A DNA stretch of 64,000 nucleotides from Augochlora pura (GCF_028453695.1 NC_135775.1:1860001-1924000); one strand, 5' to 3'; shown: positions 13,208 to 26,243, counted from the stretch's first letter. The notes: a model not told the origin generated them from the sequence alone. Made by a program: numbers and translations.

Positions 13208-14364
13208 GGTTAAAAAGCTCCTAAACCTTCAATAAACATTTCCCATAGCGCGAGCAAAGCAGCGCGAAATGGAACACGGTCGGCCGCCTTCGCGCAACGA
13301 TTGTTTAACCGTAAATCCTTCCACCTAACCCAACACTACCGCGGCAAAACGTCGATAACATTTTTCTGCGAACGACAACGCGGACAACACACGGTTTACA
13401 ACAACGCGCTTCGATCGGAGCCCCCGCTCATCAATCAAACGCAGCGTTCGCGGGCAAACGCCGCGTGCGTTTGAGAACGGCGACAATTAAAAATTGCACT
13501 CGTTCGAATGTAAACGCAAATCGCGGGCCAATTATATATATAATATATAATAAATTGTACCGGTTGTTTATACATTATACCGCTGGATGGTTGATCGATG
13601 CGACGGAACCGTGTTAATATTTTAAGGATTTTTCTCTGAGTATAGTTAGTGCACTGTTAATCGTCCCATTCGATTCTATAATATTTAGAGAAATATAAAA
13701 AAAAATACTAAAAGCCGTACAAAGCCGTTATAATTTCGATGGCCGCGTGAAGGCGAATAAAGGGCTGCAGAGCAAAGAAAATTTAGAAATGATTTAATTT
13801 AAATTTAAAAATAATTTAATTTAAATTTAAAAATAATTTAAAAATAAAAGAACGTCAAACGGCGCATCTAAATGCGACTCGAACCATCGCGCGACGATTC
13901 GAACAAGAGCCGCGTCGGTGTTTAAAACGAGGGGTGGCTCTCTTTAGCGAAAACATATTTGATTCATGGACGATTAAGTTCCGCGCGCTCGCGGGAAACG
14001 GAGGACGAGGCGCAGGCGACCGTGAAAACCGTGCGCAAAACCCTCTGCGCTATATCGAGCTCGCAAAATAGCCCGGCGAATTTACAACGGGGGCCAGAGC
14101 CCTCGAAAATTCCGAGCGGAACGCGCTTCCGTTACGCGAACAAGCGCGCGCGCGCGCCGGAAAAAGAACGCTGTCCCGTGAACAAAACGCGCGGACGCCA
14201 AAGGGTCCGCGGCATTTTTATTAATTAATAGCGCGACGAGGCTTGCGACCACGCGATTGCTATTGTTGTGGTCAGTGAACAAATAGTTTGCTTGCGCGAA
14301 GAAAAATTATATTTTTTGTACGAACTGTAGAAAAATCACTAGGTGACTTTTATTTATTTAATAT

Positions 14365-14770
14365 TTTGTATTCTGCAGTTAATATTTTATATTCAATATT
14401 CTGTATGCAATATTCAATATCCTATACTCAATATTCTGTATGCAATAATCAATATCCTATACTCAATATTCTGTATGCAATAATCAATATCCTATACTCA
14501 ATATTCTGTATGCAATAATCAACATCCTATACTCAATATTCTGTATGCAATATTCAATATCCTATACTCAATATTCTGTATTTAATATTTCGTATGCAAT
14601 ATTCAATATCCTATACTCAATATTCTGTATTTAATATTTTGTATGCAATATTCAATATCCTATACTCAATATTCTGTATTCAGTATTCAATATCCTATAT
14701 TCAATATTCTATACTCAGTATTCTGTATTCGATATTCAATATTCTATATTCGATATTTAATATCTTATCT
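14365..14770. repeat. 35-bp minisatellite
   Basis: CTGTATGC recurs at 14401, 14436, 14471, 14506 and 14541, exactly 35 bp apart, within units of CAATATCCTATACTCAATATT. The array decays towards the right. Open frames through it simply read the repeat. Confidence 0.9.
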
Positions 14771-15315
14771 AAATACCACAACATTTATAACACAAAATAT
14801 ATCATTAATCCCACTCCCACACAATCTGTCACGATAACCTTTAACAAAAATTACCGAACCGATAAAATTACTTCGAATTCCGTGATATTTTAAATTTAAT
14901 CCGACCCCACGGGCGCAAACGTCCACGCTGACAGAAATATAAATAATAAATGAGCATAACTACGACCGAACCTGTCGGCGACAAAATATAAATTGTTCGA
15001 ACTAATAAATAACGGTCGGCGCGCGCGTTTCTGTAACAAGTTTACGACATCGTTGTACACGCCGATCGTCCGGAAATTTGTTTCCCTTTATAATAAAGAT
15101 CTGTGACAGTGGCATTCGCGCCGGCGGACAATCGATTTCAATATTAATTAGCAAACCTCTCTCCTCCCCCCCTCCCCCTCCCCTCGGAGTTAATGTCTCG
15201 CCGCGATCCAGAGTTTTGTCCCAGCGTCCGAAGAATTAAATTCCCCCTCGGAGCACGCGCGCCGAGTCTTTTTTTGCAAAGCACGCGGCGCACGGAATGA
15301 AATTTCTCGTATTAA

Positions 15316-16071
15316 CCCTTTGCTCGGGAAGTCGTTTCAATTGTAAATCTAGAATAATTTTTCTGGTTTATAGTATTTCCATGTTACGCGACAAAGCGAC
15401 GCTTTTACGCGGATGAAATTGATTTCCTCGTTCCCGTTCACTCGTACAATTTCCCTTTTAACCCTTCGCCGCTGTCGTATTTAGTTAATTAATTTACACT
15501 CGACGAACAGTAATGAATAATATGCGAGAGTCTGGAGGAAAACGAAATTGGTTTATTCGTTTTTATTGTTTAGATGCGCGTGATGTAATTATATATGTTT
15601 TAATGTACAGTGTAGTTTGTTAATATTTGGTATATTGTAGTGTTTGACATGTACTGTAGTATGTTGATTTATAGTATGTTGTAGTAATTGATATATACTG
15701 TGGTAGGTTGATATATGGTATATTATGGTAATTAATATATACTGTAGTAGGTTGATATATGGTATATTATAGTAATTAATATATAGTGTAGTAGGTTGAT
15801 ATATGGTATATTACGGTAATTAATATACACTGTAGTAGGTCGATATATGGTATATTATAGTATTTAATATACACTGCAGTATATTACATTATAGTAATGA
15901 TGAATAATGTAGCCGTAGAAATTAGGAACCTAACTTAAAAATTCCTGAACCATCGACGTCGCATTAAGAATCCATTTTGAAAACCCATGAACTCTGGCTT
16001 GCCCTCTTTTCCGTATCTCTTCTAACGATTTTAGCGATGCCCTCGTAGCGGCCGCTCGAGCGCGCAAAGGG
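15316..16071. mobile_element. Candidate non-autonomous piggyBac-like element (756 bp)
   Basis: CCCTTTGCTCGGG follows a TTAA at 15312-15315. GCGCGCAAAGGG precedes a TTAA at 16072-16075. The shared inverted end is CCCTTTGC, the same first eight bases as the complete piggyBac at 60627. A second TTAACCCTTCGCCGC lies inside at 15458. The interior holds a 44-bp minisatellite and no coding frame. The terminal match is short, so nested or unrelated ends are possible. Confidence 0.45.
15610..15890. repeat. 44-bp minisatellite
   Basis: Units containing GTTGATATATGGTATATTAT begin at 15707, 15751, 15795 and 15839, exactly 44 bp apart, with more diverged copies on both sides. It lies inside the candidate TTAA-flanked element. 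Confidence 0.85.
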
Positions 16072-16369
16072 TTAAATCTGTCCCCCCTGTAGTTTCCACG
16101 AGCACCGAGGACCCGTTGCCCAATTCAAACCGCCGCGAGCCTTTCCGAAAGTCTTAATTAAATGAAGTTTTCAAAGACTGCCGGCGAACGCAATTACTAA
16201 GTAAATTATGTATGGTCTCTGGTAGAAAAAGAGTTGCTACTCCTTTTTTCTCCACCCTCTCTCTCTCTCTTTTTTTTTCCTTCTTGCTGCCAACTAGTCC
16301 ATGTGTTTCTTAGACGAGAAAAACGCGCTGCGGTAGAGAGAGAACGGTCGAAAAAAAGTTTACGGTGCA

Positions 16370-16449
16370 TTAACCAGTTAACTGTGACTGGACGAGTATA
16401 CTCGTCATGGAGAAGGTAAAATGTTGTGTGTTGACGAGTATACTCGTCA
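16370..16449. mobile_element. Candidate element end with twin palindromes
   Basis: A TTAA at 16370-16373 is followed by CCAGTTAACTGTGACTG and then the palindrome GACGAGTATACTCGTC at 16391-16406, repeated at 16433-16448 (42 bp later). TTAA plus two identical palindromes about 43 bp apart is the same layout as the left end of the complete piggyBac. No right end was found; the AT-rich minisatellite follows immediately. Confidence 0.45.
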
Positions 16450-16460
16450 TGCGTATAAAT

Positions 16461-16830
16461 AATAATATATTTAATACTCAATATTTAATATTCAATATTT
16501 AATATTTAATATTCAATACTCAATATTCCATACTCAACTTTTAATATTCCATATACTGTACTCAATTTTCAATACTCAATATTCAATACTCAATATTTAA
16601 TATTCAATATTTAATATTCAATACTCAATATTCCATACGCAATTTCAATATTCAAATTTTAATATTCAATATTTAATATTCAATACTCAATATTCCATAC
16701 GCAATTTCAATATTCAAATTTTAATATTGAATATTAAATATCCTAAACAGATTAAAATATTCACCATTCGATATTCAATATTAAATACTCAATATTCACT
16801 ACCTGCCACTCAGTTCTCAATATTCAGTAA
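16461..16830. repeat. AT-rich short tandem repeat (CAATATTTAATATT type)
   Basis: Long degenerate array of CAATACTCAATATTC and CAATATTTAATATT units. It begins right after the twin palindromes at 16391-16448 and resembles in sequence the 35-bp array at 14365. Confidence 0.85.
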
Positions 16831-17156
16831 CAATTAATTCACATAAAATAAAATTAATTATATACAAAATTTAATTAAATACTCTAGATACCGCGAACAT
16901 TTAAAGCTGCGCCTTTGGAGAGTAAAATATTAGATCCGATCTTATAGAAATAAAAAGACAGAGAGCGAGAGAGTGAGAAGAGAGAGAGAGAGTGAGAAGA
17001 GAGCGGGTTGCGTGCGGCATGCGCCCGCGGTAAGAAACTGTGTTTATCCGCGGCTGATTAGCCGCACGCGGCGAGTATCGCACTCGCGAGCGGATTCCGG
17101 TCGAGCGGGCAAATAATTCGTCGACGTCGAAACGAGTGCGCGTGCGGCAGGCAACG

Positions 17157-17395
17157 CGACGCCGAGAGAAAAAAAGAGAGAAGAATTTCGAGAGGAAAGG
17201 AAAAAGGGAGAAGAAGTTACGAAGAGAAGAAAGAGAGAGGAGAGAGAGAGAGACGAAAAGAGTAAAGAGAGAGAAAGACGGAAAGAGAGAGAGACGAAAA
17301 GAGGAAAGAGAAAAAAAGAGTTACGAAAAAAGGAAAGAGAGAGAGAAAGAGTTACGAAAAAAGGAAAGAGAGAGAGAAGGGGTGGGGGAGGGGTG
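17157..17395. repeat. GA-rich polypurine tract
   Basis: About 240 bp almost only of A and G on the plus strand, with GAGAGA runs and a repeated AAAGAGTTACGAAAAAAGG unit. The Lys/Arg/Glu-rich open frame in it follows from composition. Confidence 0.85.
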
Positions 17396-17399
17396 AGGA

Positions 17400-19164
17400 C
17401 GAAGAATGCACGGTATATTCATAACTCTATTGTGTTCGCGGCGGCGTAGAAAGCAGAGAAATAGTGCAACGAACATCCCGGCGTCACGAAAGCCGTATTA
17501 TCATTATTGTTTCATTCCGCCGCGTGGTCGGCGGGAGCGAAAACGCAACGTTGAACGAGGTTGCGCCGCAATTGGCCAGCGAAACGGAGAACTGCGAGCG
17601 CGGGGTGCCACTTATATCCCGGAAAAAAAGCCTGTCCTTTTCTGCCGTTCTAAATTCGCCTAACGACGCGCGGAAAACATAACCTGCAAGCTGGTTACTT
17701 TAGTTGATCGGATCGCGATTGACAAGTTGGGATTTGTTGCACAGAAATTGTTTAAAATGATTTTGTATTTGGCTGTGAATTGTTTCTATTGTCAAATTAC
17801 ATATTTATTAGGTATAATATTTGAACAAATTTAATATTTGAACAATATACTGTCAAACTAGAAATCGTTTGAATTAAACATAGATATTCTATAGAGAATA
17901 TTTAAATTAAACATGAATTCGGTGAAATTCATTAATTTTCTCTGTCTAAACTGTGCCGGCTTTACAAGCGGCTTCAAAATGAACCAATAATAGGAACAGG
18001 AGAAAATCTATAAACAATTCATTACCGTGGACGCGCTAATAACCAACACGATGACATCGTCGCGATAATAAACCAATAATAGGAACACACGCGACAATCT
18101 ATGTGTAACAGCTAATTAGCCTCGGTATGTTTAATATTTTCGCGGCGAGGCTAATTTGCTGGCGGAACGCTGATCAATTTTGAGTATTAAAAATCTCGAC
18201 GGAAGAATTAAATAAAATGGTAATGACAATGATAACGGCTGGGATAATAATAATAAAATAGTAATTATAATAATAGTAATAATAACGATAGTAATAAATT
18301 AATAATGACAACCTAAACAATAATAATTATTTTTCCCTCCCTAATAGAAACTACTGTCAACAATATAACGATTAAAACTAGTGTTAACAATAAAAAAAAT
18401 AAAAATATAAAACGACTATAAAAGGCAACAAATAATCGACTACAAAGCGACAAAAATTAACAATATCTAAAACAACCACATATAACTATAATACTCAAAA
18501 TAAAAAAATATTCCATCATTTTAAAAATTCTATAGCTATTTTTATAATTCTAAAATTATAAAATAAACCCAAGTATTTTGCAATTGAATTTATAAATCCA
18601 CCGTTTAAAAAAATTAATTTCATTTAATTTCACCGTTAAGAAAATTCACTAAAATTGATAGTAAATCATGCAGAAATGCGTCGACCATAAAGGTATTTCC
18701 TTTTCACCGTGGCAGGAAAGACGCGGCATGGGGTATCGTAGGAGGCAGTAGCCCGTGGCGGCAGCCATATTGTAGTTACATGTTCACGGTATACGCGAAG
18801 TGTCGTAGCAGCGGAATCCTCCGACGGCCGGCGTCCGGGTACACCTTATTTTCTAACGGGGAAAGTAGTCCACCGGCAGAGAGCAGACACACGCCGGATT
18901 CTTTTTTTGCTTCGCAGAAAACGACGACGGAACGTATTATTTTACGTAGCCGCCGCTCGCATGTCGAGAATACCAGACGCGAGAGAGAGGCGCCGCGCGC
19001 GAAAGGTTACCCTAATTTCGCCGGTGCTCGCCGTCCTCGGGATATCACGTGTCTAAACTCGCGGCTTCTCTATGCAAATTCCCATTTCGGTGAACCGGTC
19101 TCGAAAAAACCTCGAATCTGTGTTTCTTTCGTTTGCGACGGGTCTTCGCGTCGAAGAGAAACGA
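17400..19164. other. Non-coding stretch
   Basis: No gene seen. GC-rich at 17400-17690 and 18700-19160, AT-rich between. An AAT-type triplet-rich patch lies at about 18210-18340. Confidence 0.5.
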
Positions 19165-19340
19165 GGAGATTGTTAATGCACATTAATGTTACATTGTTAA
19201 TGTATATTAATGTTACATTATATGTTAAGGTATATTAATGTTACATTATATATTAAGGTATATTAATGTTACATTATATGTTAAGGTATATTAATGTTAC
19301 ATTATTAATGTACATTAATGTTACATTGTTAATATAGATG
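19165..19340. repeat. Minisatellite with TTAATGTTACATT units
   Basis: TTAATGTTACATT recurs seven times, spaced about 18 to 33 bp, linked by ATATGTTAAGGTATA or GTTAATGTA. Confidence 0.85.
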
Positions 19341-19449
19341 GTTTGTGATTTATGGGAGACGCGATTCACAAATTGACCGCAAATTTTATTCTAAATTTAT
19401 TGCTATTTAGGGTATTTTTAAGGCTACTCTCTTGACGATTATTTTTGCT

Positions 19450-19549
19450 NNNNNNNNNNNNNNNNNNNNNNNNNNNNNNNNNNNNNNNNNNNNNNNNNNN
19501 NNNNNNNNNNNNNNNNNNNNNNNNNNNNNNNNNNNNNNNNNNNNNNNNN
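19450..19549. other. Assembly gap (100 N)
   Basis: Exactly 100 N next to a T-rich run. Confidence 0.97.
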
Positions 19550-20082
19550 TTTTTTTTCCGGGATTGAAAACCGAACGAACGAAAGATAACAATGAAACCG
19601 CCCCCCGTCCGACGGCGAACTGACTCGGATACGCGGTTTCCATTTCTCCCTGTTTGAAAGCGTCTCGCCTAGGAACCGGGTCCCGACGTTCCCCACCGAT
19701 TTCTTACGGCCCTGTCAAAGGCTCCGCCGCTGATTTGAATCGGTCCCCGGCAAAGATTCGAATTTTCACGGAAAGTTCGGCGTGAGCGACGCGCCTTTAA
19801 ATGGACTTTTAATGGCGGAATTGTGGAGCCGCGGGTATATACCGGGTGGCGAATTGCTCAAAATAATAGAGAGAAAAGCATTGAACAAAGATTGTTCCAT
19901 TTCGAAGGGCCACGTAATATGATATAAATTATTTTATTGCTGGTGATGGTGTTGGAGAAATTTCTATCTCTATCGCTCTATAATATAATATAATATTATA
20001 CTATAGTATAATTTTTCCAATAAAATAATAATTGTAAAAAAGTATCCCTTGTATTCCAGCAAGACAGGGACCCCTTTAAACT

Positions 20083-20190
20083 GCCATAACTTCGCGAGAA
20101 AAAATCGCAGCCGAGTGCCGTTTTTTTTAAATAAAAGAGGAAGGATAGAGCTACAATCTAGTCTAAACGGCATCCGTGAAAAAAATTTTG
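20083..20190 (-). repeat. Dispersed repeat family, copy 3 (inverted)
   Basis: On the minus strand it reads AAAATTTTTTTCACGG, then TTCCTCTTTTATTTAAA, then GCGATTTTTTCTCGCGAAG, the same order as copies 1 and 2. Confidence 0.65.
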
Positions 20191-20199
20191 CCAACTCTG

Positions 20200-23100
20200 T
20201 GCATTTCGTCGAACTTGGCAATCTTCGATATACTAAATCTTTAATATGCTATCCCAATATTTAAATTATTAAAATGGCGTGAGTATATCATATCTAAAAT
20301 CAAGATAGGCTGTCTTAAAGCAGAAGCTCCAAGTTTTATTTGAAAAAAAGAGTTACGATTCCACGATGATTTTTCGCCGAGTTATCGTCGGAAGAATTTG
20401 GCCCGCGCTGTAATTTCTTTGAGCAGCATAATTTGCGAGCGCAACGGCAATGCCATCGGTGTATTTATTCTCGTGTGTGCTCGGGAGATTTCGCGGCACA
20501 TCGGTTGCCTCCTCTGGCATTAAAAGCTGAAGCCGCTTCTTCCAGCGAAAAGAGTTTGCGGATCGGTTGGTTCGTTCGACCGTAGCTAGCATTCGATTGC
20601 GGGCCAACACGCCCACACACCCACGTGGCCAAAGAGACACCGCGCGCCGTCGACGGCGGCTCGCATTTGCATGGAACAATATTATTCTAGCCACGAAATC
20701 GGTAACTGGCTCATTGACGTGCAAACGCGGCTACGAACGGTCCATCCGGTTACCTCCGATCGTTAATTGGAGCCCGGTATTTATTTATCTTTCCCGACGA
20801 TGTTTACAGCTCCTCGCGATGCTCGATTTTTAAAAAAGTAAAGCAAAAATCGCATAGAATATAAAGCGAGCGTCAGATTATAAGTATTTTAATTGCCAGT
20901 CGTTTCAATTAAATTGAAACAGAATTCGAATCCTCTACAATATTATATTATTATTTTGGAAACCGCGGCGATTCTCGACACGCCGACGCTAACAAGAAAT
21001 GCTAACGAAGGCGGAAGAAATTGCAGTGGTACAGACGGTTATAAAAATCGTTCGAGTGTGTTAAAAGTGCTAAAAAGTGCAGCGAGTAATTATTTCGTGT
21101 CCCAAATCGTAATATTTCACGCCGTCGGAACGCTGCTTGACCGTGTTTTTCCCACGCCCTTGGGCAAGGGCGCTGATGCGAATGTTATTATGCGTTCTAC
21201 GCGGCGAACGTGTATGTTACACGGACGGGCTAACTTTCGTCCGAGAGACCGAGAGTACGCGTTCCAAACGCTAGATCCGTCGGAGAAAAAAAAACATGCT
21301 TGTTGACACGAAGCAGCGTGTTTCGACGCGCCCGCGCCGGTCCAGACGTATATTACTGTCCGTTAAACAATGGTGGCCGCGAGCGCGTGCTGTTCTTCGA
21401 TTTTTACGGGCAAACAACTCTGACCGTTGCGGAATTCATTGGCTATCGATTGCTGTACAGGGTGGCCCGAAAACCGGCTACTCTGGACGACTCGTTTGTT
21501 TTGTAATTGTAGACGAGAATGTGTCTGTGAATAAAATAAAAATAATTTGATCTCTTGAGAATTATTTGCATTTAAAAATTGACAGAATACCAAGCATGAA
21601 AGAATATTCGTTTCTAATCATTGCAATCTCTTTTTCGAAGTTTCCTTGAAAATTGAACATCCATCGTTCGTGCGAGTAAAATGGGTTTTCCCGTCGGCCA
21701 TATTTTCCTATCAAATTTGCGTCGTAACTGTCATTTGTTGGGTCTAGACTGGGAACGTATTTTCGGCGCGAAACCGTTCTAAAATCCAGCTGCCGTCGGA
21801 AGTTCGCGAAAGTTAAAAAAGTTCGGGCGCGGCAGAGGGACTGGAAAGTTGTGATTTAGCACAGAAATGACTCTTTTGTCTCTCTTGCATTTAGCTGGCA
21901 ATTTGCTCTCTATCGATCCACCCGGGGGATTCGTCGTCGTAAAACCAAATGAAAGATTTTTAGTGCTTTCGCTGTAACAAGCGGTCCCTTATTCTTTGAA
22001 AAAAAAAAATAAGTCCGCGGAGTTTTCCGCGAGAACAGAATTGTCGCGCGTCGATTCGAAGAAGTGGAAACCAATTTAACGTTGACATTTTCAAATTTCT
22101 TTTATGGCCTTTGGAAAATGGACTCGCCAAATTTTTCTACGAATTCGTATTCTGCGCAATTTCGTAAGATATTTCAATTTTCCACGACATACTGTGAGTT
22201 ACAAATATTCAAGGATCGATAAACTTTCGTTCGAGAATCGGCGAATTTTGCGATGCAGTATATATCGAATAAATAACCCATAAACGTGTCTATGCAATCT
22301 GAATAATTCTAGATAAAAACATTAGGCAGTTAACTACCTTATACGATAGAAAATTGCTACGGAAACTTTCGAAGCTGACTTTTGTCCGGCTGGTTCGACT
22401 CGAGCGTCCCGGTGTGCGGCGCGACGGTCTCGCGTGTTTCGCTTCGCACGTGCTTTACTCCGAGCAGAATTACCATATAGATTAGGCGTTCGCGGGACAC
22501 GGGAAATAGAAACGCAACGGTGGTATCGACGCGGTGGGGGTGTGCCGCGTGGCGATTTTGGCTCGATTTCAAGTAACCGGGAACGACGGAACAGTATCCC
22601 GCCGCCGCGCCGCGTCGTATTTCGTCCCTGTTCCATCTATCTGTCCGGCGCTTTCTACGGCGGTACCACTGGCTCCCCTAAAAATACGAGACCGTTCTCG
22701 ACTTACTCGTTCGCAATCCTTATCGGACGGACAAACACGACCGGCGGTTTTATTATCATCCGCTCCTTGTTCGCCGTCGATATATCCGCCGCTGCTTCGA
22801 GTGTTCACAAGTCTCCGGATTTCCACGGACGACGGACCGCTTTGCGGAATCTTCCCGCGAATACGTACTCCCAACGCCGGGTTTGCGGAACACGTGAAAA
22901 TTTATTATTCATAGTTATTTATTCGATATAGACTGCACTGTCAAATATAAGCGGTCGCTAATTCTCGAGCAAAAGTATATCGATCTTTGAATATTTGTAA
23001 CTTCGTTAAAAGATATCGGAAAATGATGAATCTTTTTTTAAATTACAGCTTAAAATGTCTATTTTAAGATGCCGTAGTCTAATTTTTAATATCGTGCATC

Positions 23101-26051
23101 TATCGCAATAATTTTTATATAATAGTGACTGTAGAATACTAAATTCGAGGGAAGGTTCATGATAGTAGAAAAATGTCGCTCTGCGGACTTGGAAAAATTT
23201 TTTTCGGACATGTCATTTACTATATTATAAATTTGGGACTTTCCCCTTCGATTTGAGGGCCGAATCAAGTCGCTGCGATTTTTTCTCGCGAAGTTACGGC
23301 GCTTTGTATGATGACTGTGCCTCTGGCGTTGGATTGTTCCATTTTGGCACGAATAAATTTAATATTATAAAATTGGTAGTATGACTAACTGCCTTTGCTA
23401 ATTGCCATGACTAAATGAATTTACTTTAAGACATGAATCTTCTTATGGCAAACGAAATGAATAAAATAAACGAGTAGCAATTAGCCGTCCGCAAAGTTCG
23501 AAACAGCGGTAAAATAATTTCAGCCACGGGAAGCGACTTTGCCCGGCCACAATGCGCCGGGAGAGAGATCGAAACGCGATTCGTCGCCGCAGCGGCGGTA
23601 TTAGTGGCATCGTCGACGGTCCTCTTCAGACATTGGCAGCATTCCAGGGAATAATTCCGACACTTCGGTACGTACGCCGGTGGGTTTCCGCGCAACATGC
23701 CGTATCGTATCGTGTGTCGCCGCAGCGCGAGCAGTCGCCGCACTCGAACCGTTTCGCCTTCCGCTTTCTCGAGTCAACCGACGTGACTTTTCCCTCATTA
23801 GGGGGCTCGAGGACGGCTTAGAATCCACTGAACGTGTCGACGACCAAGCGCGCGCCCCAGAGAAATCGGTGAAAGAACACACCGGTGTCGTGTCGTGTCG
23901 CCTCTTTCCCCCAACCCTCGATCTTCTCTCGCTTTGAGGGACCTACCTCTCTTCGGCACTCTTCTCCTCCACCCTTTCTCGCTTCGTTTCCTCTTCGGTC
24001 GCGCCGAGAGGTTTCACTCCAAACAAGAGCAGCGCCGTCCCCGTCTCCAGTAATAAATAATCGGCCGGTTTCTATTGACGCGGCAAACCGCCGTTGAATG
24101 CGATCATAGTCGTAGCGCGTCCCGCGACCGTTTCGTTTACGCTCGGGTTTCGTCGGCCGAGCAAATAAACCGTAACGGTCGAACGCGACGACGGCTCGCC
24201 TCGAGATGGCACTCGGGCGAAGCGCTTCTTCTTCACCGGCAACTGAATTACGGCTTTTTTTCGGGCATATTCGGGTCAAGACGTTCTAACGGGGAATAAT
24301 CTAGGACGAAACTGTGTACAAGCGAGACCGCCCGCGCGTTCGAGTTGCTGCCGTGCTTTCGAGCTTTTTCTCTAACGGGCGGCAATATTTCGGGCCTAAT
24401 TAGGTCTCTCTGGTCAAATATTGGCCGTCGCTACGCGCTCGTTTCACGGTGCCGTGCGCCGCTGGAAATGTTTTCGATCGCAGTTCGTTTTTTTGTTCAG
24501 CGGATTCCCGGATTTGCGTTCTGGATAGAAATATTTTAGATGACAGGTATATTTTAGTGTTATTTTTATGCGATGGTAGTTGAACGAGGACAAATATATC
24601 ATTTATTCAGTGTGAAATAAATCTGGTTAAACACATTATTTATTCTTTACGAAACGAAGCACTCGAATATTATTTCTACCTAAATTACAACGCAGAAATA
24701 AATTATTAGACAGCGAATCCCCGCGTAAAATAAAATAATTCCGTATCTATTACAAGAAACAAGACTTTGCCATTATTTTCATTCTTCATCCATTTTCGCT
24801 GTTTTAAATTCGCGGTTACTTACATTTCGTCGTAAATGAGCAAAATTCGCGGTCCAATTAAATTACAGCTACTCTAATTATAATTAAATTTTTCCCGGAT
24901 ATTTCGACATACCTTTTTATTCCGAAGCCATTTTTTCCACATTTTACGAACACTACGTCGAAGGACAAATGGGCTCCCTTTGTGGAAAACCTTCTCTCTC
25001 TCCCTCTCATTAATGCAAAACGAAAAGCTCCTTGAAATTTCATACGTTTGCACACGTTTCCTCGCGTCTTAAAATTCGAGACCGAGATACCTGGCCTCTC
25101 TCCGTTCTTATTTTTAGTTCCTGGTATTTTTTATCATGTGAGAATTTTTATTAATATAAAATATACATTTTTTAGTTTTAGTCTATGATAATTTTTATTC
25201 TGTTACACTTTATTAATATAAATTAAAAATACGTCTACTTTATGGCAACCTTTGTTAATATAAAACACAAATCTTTATATTTATACGACAGCAATTTTTA
25301 TTAATATAAAATAGATATTAATCTCCCTTTTAACAACGTTTGCTATACTTAAATTTCGAACTAGATTTCGCGAGTTTTGCACAATTTATGCCTCACTCGG
25401 CATTCGCCTTATCTTTCGACGTTTAACGGCGGATAGATCGACGAGCAACTCTGTATCTCATGGCGGTTCGAACGCTCTTAATGACGTATAATGGGATGGC
25501 CGGGATGAACTGCGGCGAGGCGGCAGCACCCGCAAATTCATCCGTATAATTGAAGTAGTTTGCGGAAGTTCGCGGTGCGGGACGCGTCTGGACAGAAACT
25601 TGGGAACATCCAAGGCCAAGACTGTACCGCAAATTCGAGCGGCCTGTGCAAATAGCTTGTTCGAAGCGGCACTTGGCCGTCTCTGTGTGCCGCAATCAAG
25701 TGCTGCGTTCCTGTTGATATTATCTCGATCGCAAACATTTGCTGTGCGGAGCGTCGCAGCGATGGATCGACCAATTTGAGATATCAATTTTGGAAATAAT
25801 AATATTACGAAATAACATTATTTCTATTTTTAAAAATCGATAGAAAACAGCTGATTTTTATTACCCCCATAAATCTACTGTTAAACATTATTTTACCTGA
25901 TTAATGTTTGCAACCACGGTGACGCTTTTACGATGGAATTAGGGCGGAGTTTTTGTGGATCACGTGTTTCGCGAAAGCTTCGACGTCGTTCGACCGCGTT
26001 CGCCTAATTTCAGCGACAGCGAATACAGAAGTTCGTTGTTTCTTGTTGCAG
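20200..26051. other. Non-coding stretch left of the first CASK exon
   Basis: I looked for CASK kinase and L27 exons here and found none. GC islands at 20540-20820, 22370-22900 and 23470-24540 carry several chance open frames. The last 50 bases are a good pyrimidine-rich acceptor tract. An upstream intron is the simplest reading, but this is inferred. Confidence 0.5.
23190..23300 (+). repeat. Dispersed repeat family, copy 2
   Basis: Reads AAAAATTTTTTTCGG, then GACTTTCCCCTTCGATTTGA, then CGATTTTTTCTCGCGAAG, closely matching copy 1. The sequence to its left (GTAACTTCGTTAAAAG near 23000) may be an inverted partner of the core, so the parent element could be palindromic. Confidence 0.7.
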
Positions 26052-26243
26052 GCGTTGTTGCAAGCGCACGACGTAGCAGGACACGAAGTTTACGGTGAAG
26101 AAGCCACGAGGGTGACGCCGCCGCCTCTCCTTCCATACTTGAACGGAGGCGATGATCTCGAGGGGCAGAACGGCGATCTAGATCTCGAGAATGTCACGCG
26201 TGTCAGGCTGGTCCAGTTCCAGAAGAACACCGATGAGCCGATG
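26052..26243 (+). CDS. CASK: CASK exon: end of L27 domain and L27-PDZ linker
   Basis: This exon encodes 64 residues of the membrane-associated guanylate kinase CASK (Caki/Camguk in flies), a scaffold at synapses and cell junctions that binds neurexin, Veli and Mint type partners. The first residues (ALLQAHDV, then HEVY) are the end of the second L27 helix bundle. The middle (RVTPPP, PYLNG) is the family's typical proline-containing linker. The end (ENVTRVRLVQFQKNTDEPM) is the stretch just before the PDZ domain and is nearly invariant in animals. A pyrimidine-rich acceptor ends with AG at 26050-26051, and a strong GTAAGG donor starts at 26244. Both exon edges are phase 0. The first half of the carboxylate-binding loop (Met) is the last codon, so the loop is split by the next intron. 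The kinase and first L27 exons expected upstream were not found in this window. Confidence 0.95.

Larger units (their letters stand above)
10030..14360. other. Non-coding stretch
   Basis: No gene seen. CpG-rich parts lie at about 10080-10480, 10900-11200, 12590-13010, 13240-13480 and 13860-14270, separated by AT-rich DNA. The only structures seen are the short tandem repeats and the weak TTAA MITE listed separately. Confidence 0.5.

Noticed and set aside
17136..17396. 86-codon Lys/Arg/Glu-rich frame
   Set aside because: Product of the GA polypurine tract.
21460..21490. ACAGGGTGGCCCGAAA, resembling a transposon end
   Set aside because: Single short match with no partner and no flanking duplication.
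20893..26051. Search for CASK kinase or first L27 exons
   Set aside because: No HRD or DFG-like kinase blocks and no L27 N-terminal helix could be read in any frame.
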